Source: Mytilus trossulus (lineage: Eukaryota; Mollusca; Bivalvia; Mytilida; Mytilidae). Taken from it: a DNA stretch of 64,000 nucleotides. Made by a program: the position numbers and the translations under genes. Where the stretch lies: NCBI RefSeq assembly GCF_036588685.1, contig NC_086374.1:29814886-29878885 (forward strand), in the 5' to 3' direction. Below, piece after piece: positions 35,801 to 47,832 of this stretch (its first letter is position 1; every line of letters begins with the position of its first letter). The notes beneath the pieces are model-generated. The model saw only the letters and a list, made by a program, of their open reading frames with translations, ran no database searches and was not told the origin of the DNA.

Positions 35801-38800
35801 TATGTGTCGGCTTCGGAATCGTCGCAGGTATGGTGTTCATCCAGGTAGGATGATAGTTATGTAAAGTCTGATATCTGCAGCGGTCTTTATATATGTCAAT
35901 GTCGACTTCACTTTAATCCACACAAGAATTGCCTTATACCATACCATTTCCTATAAACTAATTAAATGTGCAGAGCGGTATTCTAAAAACAAAAGGAATG
36001 GAGATAATGTAGTTTATTCTAGCCCTACATATCGTTTATATGAATTCGGCAAAAATTCGCTTTTTCTTAGTTTGATGTCGTCCTAAACATGCATGAAATA
36101 TTTGCCACTGGACGTAAGCAACCAACATTCAATCAATCAATCTTAATTTGGTCTGAACATGCTTTATTTTATTTATAATAACTATACAGAAATCAAATTA
36201 GATTTTCAACAGCGATTCTGATTTCAATATCTTTCAATGCATATTTCTTTTTAAGAATCAATCAATAGTTGATCATTAATACACTTAAAAAAAATCATCC
36301 GACGTGAACATATATTTATCAGGAATTCTAGAGTAGAATTCTAATATTACTGTAATAATACGTTGATGTTTCTTTGTATTTAAGCTTGCAGGTGAATATG
36401 ATGTTGTTGTGAACTGTACAGGGTTAAGAAGTAAGAAATTGATTAAAGACGACACAGTCCATCCACTCCGAGGACATTTAATCAGGGTATAGTTATTATT
36501 GATTACATTCATATTATAAAAGCAAAAAGTGGGAAAAAAATAAAAATGAACCCCTAGGAAATTCAAAACGGAAAGTCCCGTATCAAATGGTAAAATCAAA
36601 CTCCCTAACACATCAAAATATTGGACGAAAATATAAACATCACAACAAGGTTTATACACATCCTTGATCGCAAGAGTGAAAAGTAGTAAAAGTTTCTTTA
36701 ACTTCAAAAAAGTATAGTATAGAATAGAACTGTACAGTAGGAAATACAGACGTACAAATTGCAGCATCACTTGTTTCTTATGGCTGCTTTGTTTCACCAG
36801 GATTCGTCGGACTAAAACATGCTCCCAAAAAAACATACTGGATTTGTAAAAGCTGTAAAATTGCAAATATTTTTTTTTTAAATTGTATGCAATTTTGTAA
36901 AATTCAAATAAAATGGTACATTGAAATGAATTAATGTAACAATAACGCAATGTAACCGTAGACTCAATATTTATTGTTACATTCGTAATTAATCAGTCAC
37001 TTACCCAACCTTGTATTCCGGCAATTAGTCTCCAATGTAACAACAACATTATTTATTATTGTTAAATTTTCATGTAACCGTAGCCAGTGCCTTAATAAAA
37101 AACAACTGTCATATTCCTAAGGCATTTTTATGTAGATAATCGTAGGCGGATTCACCCTGGTATTACAGTTAGTTCTCGAATGACAGTGGCATGTAATCCC
37201 ATTATATTTAAAAAATTGTGTCAAGTCAACACAAAGAGACATGATAGTTAAAATTGAAAGCATGTTGAATCGTAAAAAATAAAACAAAAGCTAAATGATA
37301 GTCATATTACAAGACAAACAAAACATCAATCATTGATAATTGGTACCAGGATTATAATTTAATACGCCAGACGCGCGGCTTTTTTTTATGAGACTGTCGT
37401 TCAAGTGAAAGGTATAGCGCTATAAATCTAGGTTCATTCATCCATTTTCTACATTTGAAAATGCCTTCACCAAGTCCGGAATGTTGCAGTTGTTGTCCAT
37501 TCGTTCATTGTGTTTTGTCATTTGATTATGCCATGTGATTAGGGACTTCCGATTGAATTTTTCTCGATCGGAGTTCAGTGTTTTTGTGCTTTTACTTTTG
37601 GTTTCTTCTACATAAGATTAATTAGTAACGCTCTGGTCAAAATAGTTATAAAGTCAAACAGAACAAAGTTGAAGAGCATTGAGGAACCAAATTCAAAACG
37701 GTTGTGCCAAAAACAAGCTTTAAATTAGCTATTTAACATGTTTCATTCAACAAGAATAACAAATATTTACTAGTTCAGAAATAAATGTTACATTGTCTTT
37801 CCTGGAAGGGTAGAAAATCCTTTCCTCACATTTCAGGATTATATATACGAATATGTTAGAATAAAATTTAAAAAAATCTAAGTCAACATACAAAAAAGAT
37901 TTTAAAATATATAATTTATCGTATGTAGATTTTTTTCTCTTCATGATAAATTGCAGGCGATTTATCTTTTCCATGATTTACATTTACAAATGATTTTTAT
38001 CATACAACTTATTCAAGGTGTATAATCGAAAACACTATTTTTTAGTCTGTTGTGCTAGTAAGGGCTTATAAAATCATGTGATCACCACCAGATTTCGATG
38101 GGGTTCGTGTAGTTCAGTCTTTTGTTATGTATATTGTGTTATACATACTGTTTTGTTGTCTTTTGGGGTTTTTTTTGCTATGGCGGTGCCAGTTTTGAAT
38201 TGACTTCAGATTCCGGATACCCCTTTGGTATCTTTCACCTCTTTTACCAACCAGTTTATTGTTAAACTGTAGATGTCGTTTGTGTCTTTTAATGTATGTC
38301 TAATTTGCATATATCTTCATCTTCTTTTAAGCATAACAAGTAGTAGATTCTATTTGATTTTGAGATGCAATAAGAGTAAATTAAATACAAACATCTTGTA
38401 TCTTAGTATCTATCATTATACCGTATAGCGGGTTATTTTCGCGGGGTGTAAATTTTCGCTTATTTTCGCGGATAGAAGAAAATCGCCAAAATAAATTCCG
38501 CCAAATTAAAGGTGTACATGCAAAAGTATTAATAAAAGTTTTCATCCGCCAAAATAATAACCGCTAAAATATTTCGTATACCTTGTTCAATGAAAATCGC
38601 GAAATTTTACACCCGCGAAAATAACCCGCTATACGGTAATTGTTTTTTTTTAGGTTAAAGCTGATTGGATAAAATACTGGATGTATACAGAGGATGGTGC
38701 TTATATCATTCCGAAGTAAGTTTTTTTTCTGAAAATGTTTATCAACAAACAATCTAAAAACTTTAGAATAAAAAGCATATAAAGTTTAGTAAATATCATA

Positions 38801-41800
38801 TTGAACCGAGGGTGGGTGTAATCTGTTAGCAGTTCTATTCATCAGTCACTGACACTTAAAAATAAACCACACACTGTATAGTTAAAGTGTATACGTACAT
38901 ATGATTGTGTAAATTCACCAACGAAACCTAGCGAATGATTTGTTACGCTGGACGAGCGATTCGTCTACTTATCGAGTGGTCATATAATTTTAAAGTTGAG
39001 AGGCCAATCTAAAAGCGAAGTTAAAGAACATTGAAATTATATAAAAAAATCAAAACGTTAAACCAACTGGAACTTAGAGGACGAACTAAAGAAATAAAAC
39101 TGTTGTGGGGATGAATATAGAAAAGATGCGAAGAAGCTTATAAACAAACATAAGACCAATAAAAGAAAGCAACACAAAAGTTAAAAGAAAAACGCTGGAA
39201 TAAAAATCCACTGTAGTTGTTTCATAATTTTGGCGTTTGGGATTTTGTTGACTGTTGTTTGTCTTTCTGTCATTTTTAATTTAGTCAAATATTTGATTAT
39301 TTTCCCATGAATTGTGGCTTTTGTTTTCACATTGGTTATGTCTTAACTTTGTATCTCAACTGATGAGAAATATTTTCAACGTAATGTTTACTGTTGGAAA
39401 GAATCGACACTTTCGAAAGAGAAGAAAATAATCCTAAACCTTCTCTCTTTGTTTTCGAACTGTACTATTATATTATTTATTCATGTATTTCCCTGTCTCG
39501 GTTGTTCTTGCCATTATTTGTACTGTGTTCCCGTTATGGAATGTTGTCATTTTAGCGGTATGTTTAATAAAACCAGGTTTAACCACCCAATTTTTCTTAA
39601 AATGTCCTGTACTAGGTCAGGAATATGGCATTTGTTATAAAATAGTTCGATAAAATTAAAGATATCGGTAGTGTGATACAGTAAATATTGAAACATAATT
39701 GTATACAAAAAGACAAATACGATGGTATACTAGCATTTTGACAAACATCCATTAATCTCCTTCTTTAAATCTTCCAAACATGTCTTAATATTGACACTGT
39801 CAGCACCATATCTATCAAATGTAAATGGTGTCTCATTTACCAAATAAAGTACATAGCAGAATTCAAGTACAAAATGTACAAAATGAATAAGAAAGTCAAA
39901 GATACCAAGGTGTCATTCAGAACTCATGGTTAGAGAAAAACGGTCAATGCGAAGTAAATTATTCTCTCTCTGGAAAAACAATGCTAATTTATAGCTTACA
40001 ACTGTATATACTTATCTATTTCCATAGTGGTGATGTCATTAGTATCGGTGGTACCAGAGAAAAGGGTAACTATAACACGGACATCGACAAAACAGATAGT
40101 AAAGATGTTATGGACAGATGTCTCAATCTATGGCCACCATTAAAGGTTTGATATGTAGAAACTTATACATTGCAAAATATTTCCTGAATATATTGTCCAG
40201 AAACAGTATCACTCATTAGGTCGAAAGATTTCTTGCAACTTTGTTGACAGTGTATTGTTGGATATTTTTATCAGGCTAAATTGCCATTGTGATGAATTAT
40301 AATTATATAAATATCTTTCCATAACATCATCGTCATGTAAATCTTTTAGACGAGTATTGAAAAAAGAATTGTATAAAGTTCGAGATTGCATGTTGGTAAC
40401 GTAAGGGCGTCAGTATTTTTTGTATCTTGTGATATTTGTCGTTAATCAAATATGTCCGTTGGTGTTCTGTAGTTTGATGAATGATCTTGTTTGTGTTTGT
40501 GCTTTATTTCTGTCACGTAGTGTTGTCATTTCAGCGATATTATGGCTAGCATTTAAATCAGGTTCAACCCTCCATTTTATCTTAAAATGTCCTGTATCAA
40601 GTTAGGAATATTACAGTTGTTATTAAATAGTTTGTTTCTATGTATATTACCGGATTTTTTGGGTGCTTGTTTTATTTCACGTCAGTGTTCGTGATGCTCG
40701 TCTGTTTTCCTCTTATAGTTGATGTGTTTCCTTTGGGTTTAGTTTGTAACCCAAATTTGTTACAAAATTTGTTTTCTTTCAATCTATTTATGACCTTTCA
40801 ACAACACCGGTATATTACAATTGCTTTTATTTGTTCCATAGCGTATACGGTTTGTCTTCTAAGTTGGAATATTCCTTTGTTTTCTCTCCATTGATTGATG
40901 ACATTTGAACAGCGATATGCTACTGTTGCCTTTATTTTGGTATCTTTCGCATATGTGATGAGTTTATTTATTTAGATGTCTATTTATTATCGCTTACCGT
41001 ACATGTGTCCATTTAATGTTCCGGATGAAGATAGTGCCTTGGATACATTAAATTTTGTTTTTATTTTGTAAATCATTTGCAGGTAATTTTATGGTCTATT
41101 TCAAATTACAATTAAAGGGAAACTTCGCAAAAAAATCAAAAATTGATATTATGTTCATTCTGTATAAAAATGCTCAAATTCATAGATATTAAAGTTTTAT
41201 TCCGCTAGATAAGCGATCACAATCGATTTTAAATTTAGAGTATCAATTCTGTGCGATCCGCCATCTTGTCTTCGTTCCCGATTAATAAAAACGATATGTC
41301 TATAAACCACAAAGAAACAAAACTACAGTAACCGATGTAGTCGTAATTGCGTGTCGATATCTTGTCAATCGTACGGTTGTTTTATCCGAATAACTAACTT
41401 GATACGGAAAATATTCTTACTTTTTTTAAATTACCATGGTCTGTTGTTTTTAAACTGTTGATATTGGAATTAGGTGAAAAGTCAAAGTTGAAATCATAAA
41501 TAAGTGTTCCGTGAAAATTGTTTTCGAAAATCTAATTTGTTCATAATTCTTTAAAGTAATAAACTTTTTTCAAATATATTTTGATCTTCCCTCATCTGAT
41601 CACCAGCATGGCTAAAGGTATTACTTCCAAAGGTATTGTGAGGGGTGTGAGGTGACACGTCCAGGTATTCAAGCGATTTCCTGTCGGGCTTGCAAGTTCA
41701 TGCATCGTTTCACTTCTGCAGGTATTGATCAGTGTACACGGCTGATAACTTATAACTTATAACTTTCCATTTTGAACTATCAGATGTATAATATACAACT

Positions 41801-44800
41801 CTGTCTTACTTGTCATTACTAAACTCATACCCTTGTTTATAAATAACATTTCTGGTGTAAAGAATATAGTTCATAAAAATATAAATAATACCTAAAAAAC
41901 AAGATTTGATGAAATTAAATGAAATATTTTTTCCAAGGGTGAATTTGGGAAAATGTAATATATAGTCATTGTCAATAGTGAAGGACAGATTGGAACAGAC
42001 CAGAAATATTGATTTTAAAAAATGTACGCACTTGCTGACGATTCGTTTATACGACTGGATAGAAAGTTACGGAACTATAGCGCAATTTAAAATATATACA
42101 TGTATACATTGAACATAAGAAAAAAACATATATTTTGAATAAATAGGGGTAAAAGTGTTGTAAATAGACTAGTTCACGTATGCCAACAGTATGTAATCAT
42201 CGAATGTCGATAGACTACAGTTGTATACCAAAAGAAGAAGAGAACCAATTTGATTTAAATACAGGTAGATGTATAACTTTTGCTTTGGTTCATTGAAGCT
42301 GTGGACCTAGGAAAATCACAGATTTATATTTCAATAAGATTGTTCTCGAACAAAGGAAGGAATTCGTCATCACAATTGTTATATATGCCACTGGACGAAC
42401 ACTAATTATTCCCGGCAGGGGATGTGAATATTTTGCTGGGAAACTTTTGAGTATCGAAGTTTCAAATTAATTTCGGGATTTATTTTCTTTCTTGGTATTC
42501 AATAACAGAAAAAAGAATAAATTACTTGTTCGCTAAATAGGGGTATTCTTGTCAGATAAAAGAATTTTAGTTATATTTAAAAAATAGGGAAATATGACAT
42601 TAAATTGGTTCTGTCTTTTTTTAAACATCGTTAAAACGATGTGTGTCTAAGGTGAACGCCACAAAAACCCTGTAATACTAGTACGAGAATATAGCATGTA
42701 AACATTCCTTCTCAATAATATGGTTGTATTGGAAATCTTTTCATACAGATTGACAACTCATTGTCCGATATGCATGATATATTTGCCACATGACGCCCAT
42801 AGTTCTTTCTACCATCATCACCTTATTCTTTGATATTGCTGTAAACATCGATGGTTCACACCCAAACAAAATGGGAGTAATGGACCTTCAGAGCTTCTCC
42901 GTGTTATACACTTGTGAAATATATAGACGAAATTTCTGTATTGAAATGAATCTACATCTCACAAACAGGATTTTCAAATAACGATTTTGAGTAATCACCT
43001 TACAAACCAATATAAACGTATGGCAAGATATAACCATGAAGGAATTTAGTTTTTGTCAGACGCAAGAACTCATCACTATATCATAAACGTATACGTATAT
43101 ATATATAATTGCATACAGTTTCAAATATCAAGAACAAGCGGTCGATGTCGATTGTCTGTTTTCTAACTGTTCAGAGTTAGACATGTCACTTGTTCATTCT
43201 TGGAAGCCTTCATATTCCCCGTCTAACGATGGGAACTCTTTCTGATTGTGTTGACTATAAATGCTTGTATGGTAATTCTGTCGTTTATCTGTACAAGCGG
43301 TTGCATTTCCTCTCCTTTCCCAAAAAACAAACGAACGAAACGCCACTAGTCTGATTTCTCTGGAGCTCATCCTCAATGGCTCTTATACGTCAGGAAACTT
43401 ACATGTATACTAATAATGATTGTTTCATGAACAACGATTTATGAACGAACTATTATAAATTCGTCAATATCAGTTATGCATGACTAAAAACTTTTATTAC
43501 AACTACTGTATTACTTAATTGGATTAATGACGGCTATCATGTTCAACATTGCACAAATATTATCATAGAATTTTAAAAAAAATCCTCAAAAATCCTCAAA
43601 AAGAAATAATGCCTTAGCTTAGATAATTGGTATTCTTTTCACAAAAAGTTCGTGTAAATGATTGTCAAATGAATTTAATTATGTAAGAATAAAATGTTAA
43701 AAAGGAACTAAAAAAAAATCATGCATGTTGTATGTTGTATTTTTTTGTCAATTAAAAACTTTAAAATTGCGATAGTTTTATTAGCATTTAAACACAGCCA
43801 GATTTGAATACAAGTTAAGAAATTCCGGTAAAGTCAATGATATCAAACAGATGTACAATGTTATATCAAATTGGGAAATATTGCATTTAGTTTTTATTAA
43901 AGATTAAAACTACTATTTTTTGCTTCATATTTGAATCTGTACGCCAATTGCCGCTAAGCAAGTAATCAAAAATTGTTTCCATTTATTTTTATACACTTTC
44001 GGAATTACGAATCTGAATTTTATTTTCAATTAATTTACACAATTTAATTATTGTATCTTTATTCTCATCGTGTATTAAATCTTAGTGTATTAACATCGTG
44101 ACAGCATATACTCTTTCTAATCCTTTCTGTTTATCCTTTCCAAATAACAACATTTATACCTGTGTACGCTTGAACTCACACCTGCGGCTAAATAGCTACA
44201 AGGTAACAAGCCGAGAAATATACAGTGACCTTTACAAAATAATATACACACTCTGCTCACACATTAGTTGCATTGAAATGATTATCAAAACAATAACGGT
44301 AAATAGAACTGAAATATTTTCAGTTCAATATCAGTAAAAATGTTCAATAAATATTTTATGAAAAAAATCTCAACAATAATTAATTAAATTTATTCAAAAA
44401 CATTTACTAGAGATAATTTTATAGGAGTTTAATTCAATCAATACAAAACGGTATATATGTGCATATTCATTTTCGTTCATTCTTATATTGTGGTTAATAA
44501 CTTCGACCATTCGTCAGCTGTGCGCTTTTAATTACGTATATTGTCGATAAGCTATAAGAGTTAAACAGATTTGATTTTTTCCCAGAATTCAATAAATCGG
44601 GCTAATACGTCACGACCCACTCGAGAATTCAACCAAAAAAGTTACAAATACTTGATTTTCTCAGTTATTAGAAGGAATATAAATTTAAAACTTTGCAAAT
44701 GTGTTTTTTTTATGTTAAGATGAACATAATTAGATGATAAGTAAAAAATCGCGGAATTTCCCTTTAAACAAAAATTGTCATAATCATTACGTACCTATAT

Positions 44801-45951
44801 AAATGATTCTGAAGATATTGTTATCCAAATTTTAGGGATGTAAAGTAGTAGAGGAATGGGTTGGGTTGAGACCTGCTAGATCACCACTGCGACTTGAACC
44901 AGAAATCTTAAAGACCAAAAAAGGACCATTGAAGGTGAGAACTAGTGATTTTATTTCAAGCTTGAGACATGAATATTTATACAATTCAGTTTCTGAACTA
45001 AATTGACGTGATATGGGATGATTATGAAATAACAGACTAGACATTTCTTTGTTCTCACTAAAAAAAAACATAGTTGGGTTTATAATAAATTCAAATGGCA
45101 ATATAATGTATGATAAAAGTTTGATACACACTATTTATTTTTTAAAGTTAGGCAATAACTTCCTCATTTATTATCTTTCATATGAAAACAAAATATGTGT
45201 GTGTAGTCTAAATTATAGGTCATTTCATATTTGTAAGTATCTCTGAATGATCATCGTTTATCACCATGTAATACTTACTTACAGGCTATGTGCTATTTAA
45301 GTTAAGTAATCATGTTAAGTATTCGAAAAAACAACAAATGATTTAGAATTGATACTCAGCCATATATTATTTTTTAATGTTAACTAAAACTAAAATTTTA
45401 ATAATCTGTAATATTATTTCTATTGGAGCAAATCCTAATGAAATACAGGATATAGAATAAGTGTTCCAATAGGAACAGATAGTGGCACTATTTATACACA
45501 AAAGTTTCGTAAGAAGCTTATATTAGGTGAAACAAACATAGGTTGACGTCACAACAGGACGAAAAGGTATAATGAAAACAATAGTTTATGACTTCACTTC
45601 ACAAAATGTATCAGCTGATAATAAATAATTTTATTGCCGAAAAAATATAACTAAACATTGGTTTAAATAGGTAAACCTATTAACCAATATAAAACGGAGA
45701 CGTCTAACACTTAAATGTTTACTTTTGAAAAATACATTTAATTTGGCTAAACGTGCGAAGAATACAAGATGACCTTTGATAAAATTTTTTAAGTTTTTAA
45801 AAGAATGATGATTTTTATCTGGTATTTTTTATTCATTTAGATAGTACACAATTATGGACACGGTTCAAATGGAATAGCATTGAGTTGGGGTACAGCTATA
45901 CATGCTGCCAAATTAGTGAAAGACATAGTGGATTCTAATTCTAGGATGTGA
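29850..45951 (+). CDS. DDO: D-aspartate oxidase (FAD-dependent, DAO family), complete, ten exons
   Basis: Exons: 29850-30043, 30490-30604, 32841-32926, 34771-34836, 35611-35665, 36385-36486, 38654-38715, 40028-40145, 44836-44934, 45841-45951. All junctions are GT-AG and in frame; 1008 nt give 335 residues, the usual size for D-amino-acid/D-aspartate oxidases. Residues 8-13 form the FAD dinucleotide site (GAGVVG). VVVNCTGL is the second FAD contact and RGHLIR a family landmark. GGTREKGNY carries Arg where D-amino-acid oxidases have a hydrophobic residue, favouring acidic substrates. GLRPARSPLRLE holds the carboxylate-binding Arg. VHNYGHGSNGIALSWGTA is the C-terminal DAO signature. The end SRM fits the PTS1 pattern [SAC][KRH][LM], so it is probably peroxisomal. 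It should oxidise D-Asp, D-Glu or NMDA to the 2-oxo acid with ammonia and H2O2. A possible polyadenylation signal ATTAAA is at 46087. The alternative is D-amino-acid oxidase; I prefer D-aspartate oxidase. Confidence 0.93.
30787..31850 (+). mobile_element. Hairpin-headed repeat family H2, in D-aspartate oxidase intron 2
   Basis: The head is a perfect double stem: GTCGAGC, CTGCGAC, loop, GTCGCAG, then GCTCGAC. A GC-rich CGGCGGCGGCT run follows. The body is made of units of about 130-170 bp, each with TGACCTTGACCTCATTTT and ATGGTTCAGTG (about seven). It ends GAAGGCGAGACATTTCAGTG. I know this repeat as abundant in mussels. Confidence 0.8.
32590..32760 (+). repeat. Repeat family R4 fragment
   Basis: AAAACAAGGTTTATTTCACC, GAAAATGCCTTTACCAAGGC, GGAATATGACAGTTG and TTTGCCATTTGATAAG follow the same order as 37425-37605 and 55880-56080. 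Intronic in D-aspartate oxidase (intron 2). Confidence 0.6.
33240..34310 (+). mobile_element. Decayed reverse-transcriptase element plus R3 tail, in D-aspartate oxidase intron 3
   Basis: 33250-33345 reads LGMPMGTGYAPHIADCYELQ, the [GM]-[IM]-PMGT-x-x-AP motif of a reverse transcriptase, then meets stops. 33720-33980 yields fragments such as FKNIPHNIVYGNILYT across frame breaks. 34060-34310 carries the R3 tail (GCCTCTGGTCTTTGTTAGTC, CACTGAACTAGTATAT, CCATTCTCAATTTTATT), and a further R3 fragment lies at 34555-34690. It is dead and multiply frameshifted. Confidence 0.65.
37330..37605 (+). repeat. R6 and R4 repeat fragments, in D-aspartate oxidase intron 6
   Basis: The R6 piece has ACCAGGATTATAATTTAATA then GCCAGACGCGCGGC; the R4 piece has GAAAATGCCTTCACCAAGTC and GGAGTTCAGTGTTTTTG. 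They resemble the adjacent pair at 54675-54760 and 55880-56080. A minus-strand R4 fragment is also at about 36530-36640. Confidence 0.55.
38090..38260 (+). mobile_element. Retroelement 3' tail, in D-aspartate oxidase intron 6
   Basis: GGGGTTCGTGTAGTTCAGTC, then GTATATTGTGTTATACATAC, TTTTGTTGTCTTTTGGGG and CCTTTGGTATCTTTCACCTC match the tail of the RT family seen at 2700 and 8825. Confidence 0.6.
38419..38638. mobile_element. MITE with about 40-bp TIRs, ending 15 nt before an exon
   Basis: TACCGTATAGCGGGTTATTT and TCGCGGGGTGTAAATTTTCG on the left; near-complements on the right end with AACCCGCTATACGGTA. The interior contains CGCCAAAATAA motifs in both orientations. Only ATTGTTTTTTTTTAG separates its right end from D-aspartate oxidase exon 7 (38654). 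Confidence 0.88.
39205..40945 (+). mobile_element. Two R5 retroelement-tail copies flanking D-aspartate oxidase exon 8
   Basis: 39205-39650 and 40410-40945 share CACGTAGTGTTGTCATTTC-like and TTAAAATGTCCTGTA motifs with a 'CAGGTTTAACC' block. The second ends GAACAGCGATATGCTACTGT then TGCCTTTATTTT, the terminus found inverted at 28875 and 46735. Exon 8 (40028-40145) lies between them. ORFs across them are not conserved. Confidence 0.6.
41114..44767. mobile_element. TIR element of about 3.65 kb in D-aspartate oxidase intron 8
   Basis: The left end TTAAAGGGAAACTTCGC and the right end GCGGAATTTCCCTTTAA are inverted. Similarity continues inwards for about 60 bp, including TTATGTTCATTCTG against its partner. 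The TTAA at both ends suggests piggyBac-like target choice, but I see no transposase; the 60-80-codon ORFs inside are unsupported. It occupies most of the 4.69-kb intron 8. Confidence 0.65.
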
Positions 45952-45999
45952 TGATAGAAATGTAATTGATACGCATTTAGTATCTGAGAAGTATATTCT

Positions 46000-46734
46000 G
46001 CAGTTAACATAAATATGAACTGTACAAAAGCAATATTTTAATATGGTATATTATACGGATTTATATATGGACATACATTGCATTTTATTAAAGGGGTACA
46101 TGCCTTCAGAAGAAAAATTTGAATTGAAGCAGGAGTAAGGAACTTATGTAACGTTTATTTATTTGGATGATCACTCTTTATGAAAACTAGTTTAACCTTC
46201 CTCGTATATCATAATGTTATAAATTGTACTTAAACCTATAGTTTTATAATTTACTGGTTGTACACAAGGAATTGTTCTATTTGGTCTTATTGTTAGTTGT
46301 TATTTTGTATGATGTAGCACAGATCACTAAGTCGCCCATTTTTTCGTTTGTTTTAAGTTTGTTTCAATGTTGTACTGTATTACACTTTCCCTAGTTTAAG
46401 GGTGATTGGGCGTTAACGCACATTTTAAAACCATTTAATTTCTTCTGTGCTTGTGGAAAGCGAGGAGTCTATAGTCCGACTAGTTCCCCATAGCATTATA
46501 AGTTCTGTTATCAGTTTTCAGTTCGTCTTACAAGATTTATAGTACCTTTTTTAAATTCTCCAAAAGATATCAAACCTTTAACAGTAATGGCAGACAGCAG
46601 TCGACGACAAAAACATGAAAATAACAGTGTAAATAGTTTGAATACCCAAGGCACCTTTCTTCCTTCATCAGGAACAGTCAAACCAAAATAATTCAAGAAG
46701 GTATAGGTACTCGATTATTCGATGAGCTATGTGA
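46000..46734. other. 3' flank of D-aspartate oxidase
   Basis: Holds the probable 3' UTR with ATTAAA at 46087-46092, then unassigned AT-rich DNA. AAAGGGGTACATGCC at 46090 resembles the AAAGGGG terminus of other elements here but no partner end was found. Confidence 0.4.
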
Positions 46735-46870
46735 CCAATAAAGGCAACAGAAGTATACCGCTGTTCAATAGTCATAAATCGATTGAACTAAAAAAAAATC
46801 CGGGTCTCATACCAAAACAGAGGGAAACACATCAACTATAATAGGAAAATAACGAAACAACAAAACAAAT
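46735..46870 (-). repeat. R5 terminus, copy
   Basis: Starts CAATAAAGGCAACAGAAGTA and runs through CATAAATCGATTGA and GGGAAACACATCAAC, matching 28875-29005 closely. Confidence 0.7.
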
Positions 46871-46924
46871 CATGTGAGTACAAAAGCATCGACTAGTTAG
46901 CTAATGATGCACTTGTAGGATTAA

Positions 46925-47832
46925 ATAGTGTCCCCCATGAAATGATGTCCCATGGACAAAATTTCACAGATAAGACCTATGAAATTTGGTCCAGGACATA
47001 ATTTCATTATGAAATATTGTCCACTTCTATGTAAAAGTGTCCCTTGACAAGAGATTCTATTGTGACCTTCATTGGACTTTTTTTCATAGTGAAATTATGG
47101 CCATATTGCATAAAAGTCTTGTCTAATACCAAAAAAAATATTTAACAAAAAATAATAAGACTAAATTGGCATTTGTTTTTAAATATAATAGGAATCTATG
47201 AATTGTTTTAACATCTTTGAATTATCCTTTTTAACAAGATCAATAATGTCATGAATAATATTCATAAATGTTTGATTGCCGTTTCTTCTTGCACATACCT
47301 TTCGGTCTTGTTTCAATTTGTCCTTAAGAATTTCAAGTTTTAATGTTTTCTCTTGTGTGTTTTTGTCAACATGTATATAATACATTTCATTGTTTTTAAT
47401 TCGAAAATGCTTTGCCTTCCTGCTAAATGATCTCCTATCATTATTTTCAAATTGTTTAGGGTATTAACCATCACACACATGATCATACAGCTGTTTATAT
47501 TCATTTTTTTCCATTTTTGTTTTACATCTGTGTTGTCTTTATTTAAATTTCAATTATGATTTAACTAATTGATTAAAACATTTCAATGATTTCTAAATTA
47601 TTTCCCTTCTTTAGGGACAGAAAAAAATAGCTACACTATGAAATATTGTCCTTTGTTACATATTTTTATAAAACATCCATGAAATTATGTGCAAGTACTA
47701 AGGACAATTTTTCACTAAGGGAGACACTATTTTATAGTTTACAAATGTGATATTCTGTCCCATGAACAAAATTTCACAGATAAACTGTGAAATAATGTTC
47801 TAGAGGACACAATTTCATGGGACACTTTTTTG
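46925..47832. mobile_element. TIR element, about 0.9 kb, with a possible ORF relic
   Basis: Both ends carry inverted copies of AATAGTGTCCCCCATGAAAT-like and GGACAAAATTTCACAGATAA blocks. The TIR region is about 100 bp and internally palindromic (GGACA, TGTCC). Inside, a minus-strand frame of about 100 codons (47179 to about 47460) contains KHFRIKNNEMYYIHVDKNTQ and LKDKLKQDRKVCARRNG. It is vaguely reminiscent of the region before an integrase zinc-binding module, but I cannot assign it. Confidence 0.65.

Noticed and set aside
36285-36950. Minus-strand ORF of 221 codons
   Set aside because: It is antisense to D-aspartate oxidase exon 6 and a repeat fragment; the translation is low-complexity Phe/Leu/Tyr-rich with no domain.
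39449-40894. Several plus-strand ORFs of 60-84 codons around D-aspartate oxidase exon 8
   Set aside because: They are translations of R5 retroelement tails, which are T-rich and read as hydrophobic peptides.
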